Source of the DNA: Thioclava sp. GXIMD2076 | Lineage (GTDB): Bacteria > Pseudomonadota > Alphaproteobacteria > Rhodobacterales > Rhodobacteraceae | Reading direction: 5' to 3' | Length of the DNA stretch: 64,000 nt | Assembly: GCF_037949795.1 (NCBI RefSeq) | Contig: NZ_CP149932.1 | Span: 1,415,001-1,479,000 of the forward strand | Part shown: one piece after another, positions 61,954 through 64,000 of the stretch | Layout: every line of letters begins with the position of its first letter | Numbering within the stretch: position 1 is the first letter of the stretch | Notes under the pieces: generated by a model | Database searches by the model: none | What the model was told of the DNA's origin: nothing | The model's input: only the letters and a program-made list of their open reading frames with translations | Program-made: the position numbers and the translations under genes

Positions 61954-62627
61954 TCGGACGTCTGGCCGGAACCATCATCCATCGCGGGCTCGATCAGGTG
62001 ATGATCGATGTGCGTGGCGTAGGCTATGTGGTGCATGTGAGCGCGCTGACTTCGCAGAGCCTGCCGCGGGTGGGCGAGCCCTGCGCTCTCTATACCGACC
62101 TGCTGGTGCGCGAGGATCTGTTGCAGCTCTTCGGTTTTGCGAGCCTTCTGGAGAAAGAGTGGTATCGCCTGCTCATTTCCGTTCAAGGGATCGGGTCGAA
62201 AGCGGCGCTGGCGATTTTGGGAACACTCGGGCCGGAGGTTCTGGGGCGTTCGATTGCCTTGGGCGACTGGTCGGCGGTAAAAGCTGCGCCCGGTGTGGGG
62301 CCGAAGATCGCCCAGCGAGTGGTGAACGAGCTGCGCGACAAGGCGCCCTCGATCATGGCGATGGGCGGCGATCTGACGGTGGAGGCCGCGCCGGTGATCG
62401 AGGCGGATGGCGAGGTCATAGAGATGTCACCGAAGACGCCTCGCCCTGCGCCTGCGGCGACGCCAAAGACCAATTTCACCGCCGAGGCGCTGTCGGCGCT
62501 GACCAATCTGGGCTATTCGCCGACCGAGGCCGCGGGGGCGGTGGCGCAGGCCTCCGAGGATCCGGCGGCGGTTGATACCGCCAAGCTGATCCGGCTGGCA
62601 CTGCGTCTGCTGGCGCCGAAAGATTGA
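61950..62627 (+). CDS. ruvA: Holliday junction DNA helicase subunit RuvA
   Basis: 225 aa. [20 protein letters not shown], HhH motifs ([33 protein letters not shown]) and a C-terminal domain III that binds RuvB ([16 protein letters not shown]). Binds the junction and guides RuvB rings. Slightly longer linker than in E. coli. Confidence 0.96.
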   Translation: MIGRLAGTIIHRGLDQVMIDVRGVGYVVHVSALTSQSLPRVGEPCALYTDLLVREDLLQLFGFASLLEKEWYRLLISVQGIGSKAALAILGTLGPEVLGRSIALGDWSAVKAAPGVGPKIAQRVVNELRDKAPSIMAMGGDLTVEAAPVIEADGEVIEMSPKTPRPAPAATPKTNFTAEALSALTNLGYSPTEAAGAVAQASEDPAAVDTAKLIRLALRLLAPKD

Positions 62628-62723
62628 GGGGAGTGCGATGCTTGAGGGCATCGAGCCCTCTTCGCATCGCGGGCGGCACAGCCGCCCATCGACAGACCTC
62701 CGAGCTTGCGCGAGAATGAGAGC

Positions 62724-63755
62724 ATGAACGAGCCAGACCCCACCCTTCGCCCCGACCGTCTGCCGGAAGATGCCGACCGCGCCTTGCGGCCGCAGGGGCT
62801 TGATGAATTCGTGGGGCAGGCCGAGGCGCGGGCCAATCTGCGCGTGTTCATTGCCTCGGCCCGCATGCGCCAGCAGGCGATGGACCACACGCTGTTCCAC
62901 GGCCCGCCCGGTCTGGGCAAGACCACGTTGGCGCAGATCATGGCCCGCGAGCTGGGGGTGAATTTCAAGATGACCTCTGGCCCTGTTCTGGCCAAGGCGG
63001 GGGATCTGGCGGCGATCCTGACCAATCTCGAGGCGCGCGATGTCCTGTTCATCGACGAAATCCACCGGCTCAATCCTGCGGTCGAGGAGGTGCTTTACCC
63101 CGCGATGGAGGATTTCGAGCTCGATCTGGTGATCGGCGAGGGGCCTGCCGCGCGCACCGTGCGGATCGAGTTGCAGCCCTTCACGCTGGTGGGCGCCACC
63201 ACGCGGCTGGGGCTCCTGACGACGCCGTTGCGTGACCGGTTCGGTATTCCGACGCGGCTGCAGTTCTATACAGAGGACGAGCTTGACCAGATCGTGACGC
63301 GGGGCTCGCGGTTGTTGGGGATCCCCTCCGATCCCGAGGGCACCCGCGAGATCGCCAAACGTGCCCGTGGCACGCCGCGGATCGCGGGGCGGCTGTTGCG
63401 CCGTGTGGTAGATTTCGCGCTGGTCGAGGGCGATGGCCGCCTGACCCGCGAGATTGCCGATAGCGCGCTGACGCGGCTGGGGGTCGATACGCTCGGTCTC
63501 GACGGGGCGGACAGGCGTTACATGATGCTGATGGCCGAGCATTATGGCGGCGGGCCGGTCGGGGTGGAGACACTCTCGGCAGCGCTGTCGGAAAGCCGCG
63601 ATGCGATCGAGGAGGTGATCGAGCCCTATCTCTTGCAGCAGGGCCTGATCCAGCGGACGCCGCGCGGGCGGATGCTGGGGCAACGTGCCTGGCGCCATAT
63701 GGGGCTTGCCGAACCGCAGACGACCCCGCCCGCACAAAGCGATATGTTCGAGTGA
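62724..63755 (+). CDS. ruvB: Holliday junction branch migration ATPase RuvB
   Basis: 343 aa from ATG 62724; an ATG-like upstream codon at 62706 is not supported by family length. Walker [13 protein letters not shown], Walker [11 protein letters not shown], sensor [11 protein letters not shown] and the winged-helix end ([13 protein letters not shown]). Completes the ruvC-ruvA-ruvB operon, with a 97-nt gap after ruvA. Confidence 0.97.
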   Translation: MNEPDPTLRPDRLPEDADRALRPQGLDEFVGQAEARANLRVFIASARMRQQAMDHTLFHGPPGLGKTTLAQIMARELGVNFKMTSGPVLAKAGDLAAILTNLEARDVLFIDEIHRLNPAVEEVLYPAMEDFELDLVIGEGPAARTVRIELQPFTLVGATTRLGLLTTPLRDRFGIPTRLQFYTEDELDQIVTRGSRLLGIPSDPEGTREIAKRARGTPRIAGRLLRRVVDFALVEGDGRLTREIADSALTRLGVDTLGLDGADRRYMMLMAEHYGGGPVGVETLSAALSESRDAIEEVIEPYLLQQGLIQRTPRGRMLGQRAWRHMGLAEPQTTPPAQSDMFE

Positions 63756-63762
63756 GGCGCTG

Positions 63763-64000
63763 ATGACCGACCCCTTGGCCCGTTTCCCGATTACCGGCCC
63801 CGAGATCGACCGCGTTGTGGCGGCCTTCTACGCCCGTGTGCGCGAGCATCACATGTTGGGGCCGGTCTTTGCTGCCCATGTGACCGACTGGCCGGCCCAT
63901 GAGGAAAAGGTCGCGGCCTTCTGGCGCGGATCGATCCTGCATGAGGGGGACTATGACGGATCTCCGATGATGGCACATCGGCGGGCGGGCAATGTGCGGC
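63763..64000 (+). CDS. Group III truncated hemoglobin, N-terminal part (cut by window end)
   Basis: About 79 codons visible, starting 7 nt after the ruvB stop. IDRVVAAFYARVREHHMLGP and FWRGSILHEG with the preceding heme-pocket region match group III truncated hemoglobins; PVFAAHVTDWPAHEEKVAAF is typical. The proximal His lies beyond the edge. Likely co-transcribed with ruvB. Confidence 0.85.
   Translation, partial: MTDPLARFPITGPEIDRVVAAFYARVREHHMLGPVFAAHVTDWPAHEEKVAAFWRGSILHEGDYDGSPMMAHRRAGNVR

Overview
The window is a chromosomal segment of a Rhodobacterales-type alphaproteobacterium (Rhodobacter/Roseobacter relatives). Evidence is the high-GC backbone, the divergent ccr/ecm pair of the ethylmalonyl-CoA pathway, the plcP-agt lipid-remodelling operon with a Pho box, an EcfG-type promoter, and gene orders such as rpmH-rnpA-yidD-ttcA-yidC and ruvC-ruvA-ruvB-truncated hemoglobin. 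The genus cannot be named from sequence alone.

Layout. 1-10.4 kb: the end of an SDR gene, an FeS cryptochrome/photolyase, then a minus-strand block (engB, MOSC, yidC, a degenerate GGDEF-EAL gene, ttcA, yidD, rnpA, rpmH) and a plus-strand histidine kinase. 10.5-10.7 kb: two identical tRNA-Arg(ACG) genes. 10,750-26,915: a complete Tn7-like transposon (16,166 bp) inserted 10 nt past the second tRNA-Arg, with TGT...ACA termini, a 12-bp terminal inverted repeat with one mismatch and a perfect 5-bp target duplication (GAAAC). It encodes TnsA, TnsB, TnsC and TniQ in one overlapping operon, plus a second TniQ/TnsD-like protein at the tRNA-proximal end. Its cargo is a uracil-DNA-glycosylase-like protein, a PD-(D/E)XK-like protein, a Septu-type ptuA-ptuB pair, an XRE-membrane regulator, a Ner-like regulator, a YezG-like protein and unknown proteins. 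Directly after it lies the decayed left end of an older related element that had used the same insertion site, with a truncated tniQ and a broken tyrosine recombinase. No cas genes or CRISPR arrays are present.

28.1-38.3 kb: transglutaminase-like protein, a single-domain response regulator behind a candidate EcfG promoter, a GAF histidine kinase, a cold-shock protein, a hydrolase-like protein with a parS-like palindrome just upstream, a lipoprotein, and a plcP-agt-dedA-GT2 operon behind three Pho-box half-sites. 38.3-52.9 kb: ccr and ecm, a RecD-like helicase, TIGR02186 and TauE, a nucleoside ABC importer operon ending with purine nucleoside phosphorylase, nfu-tsaB-rimI, a universal stress protein and a class IV aminotransferase. 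53.0-57.8 kb: exopolysaccharide genes. 57.8-64 kb: truA, msrA, prmA, small proteins, ruvCAB and a truncated hemoglobin cut by the window end.

The item most worth attention is the tRNA-Arg-targeting, CRISPR-free Tn7-like element with two TniQ proteins, exact ends, defence cargo and a tandem older relative at the same site.
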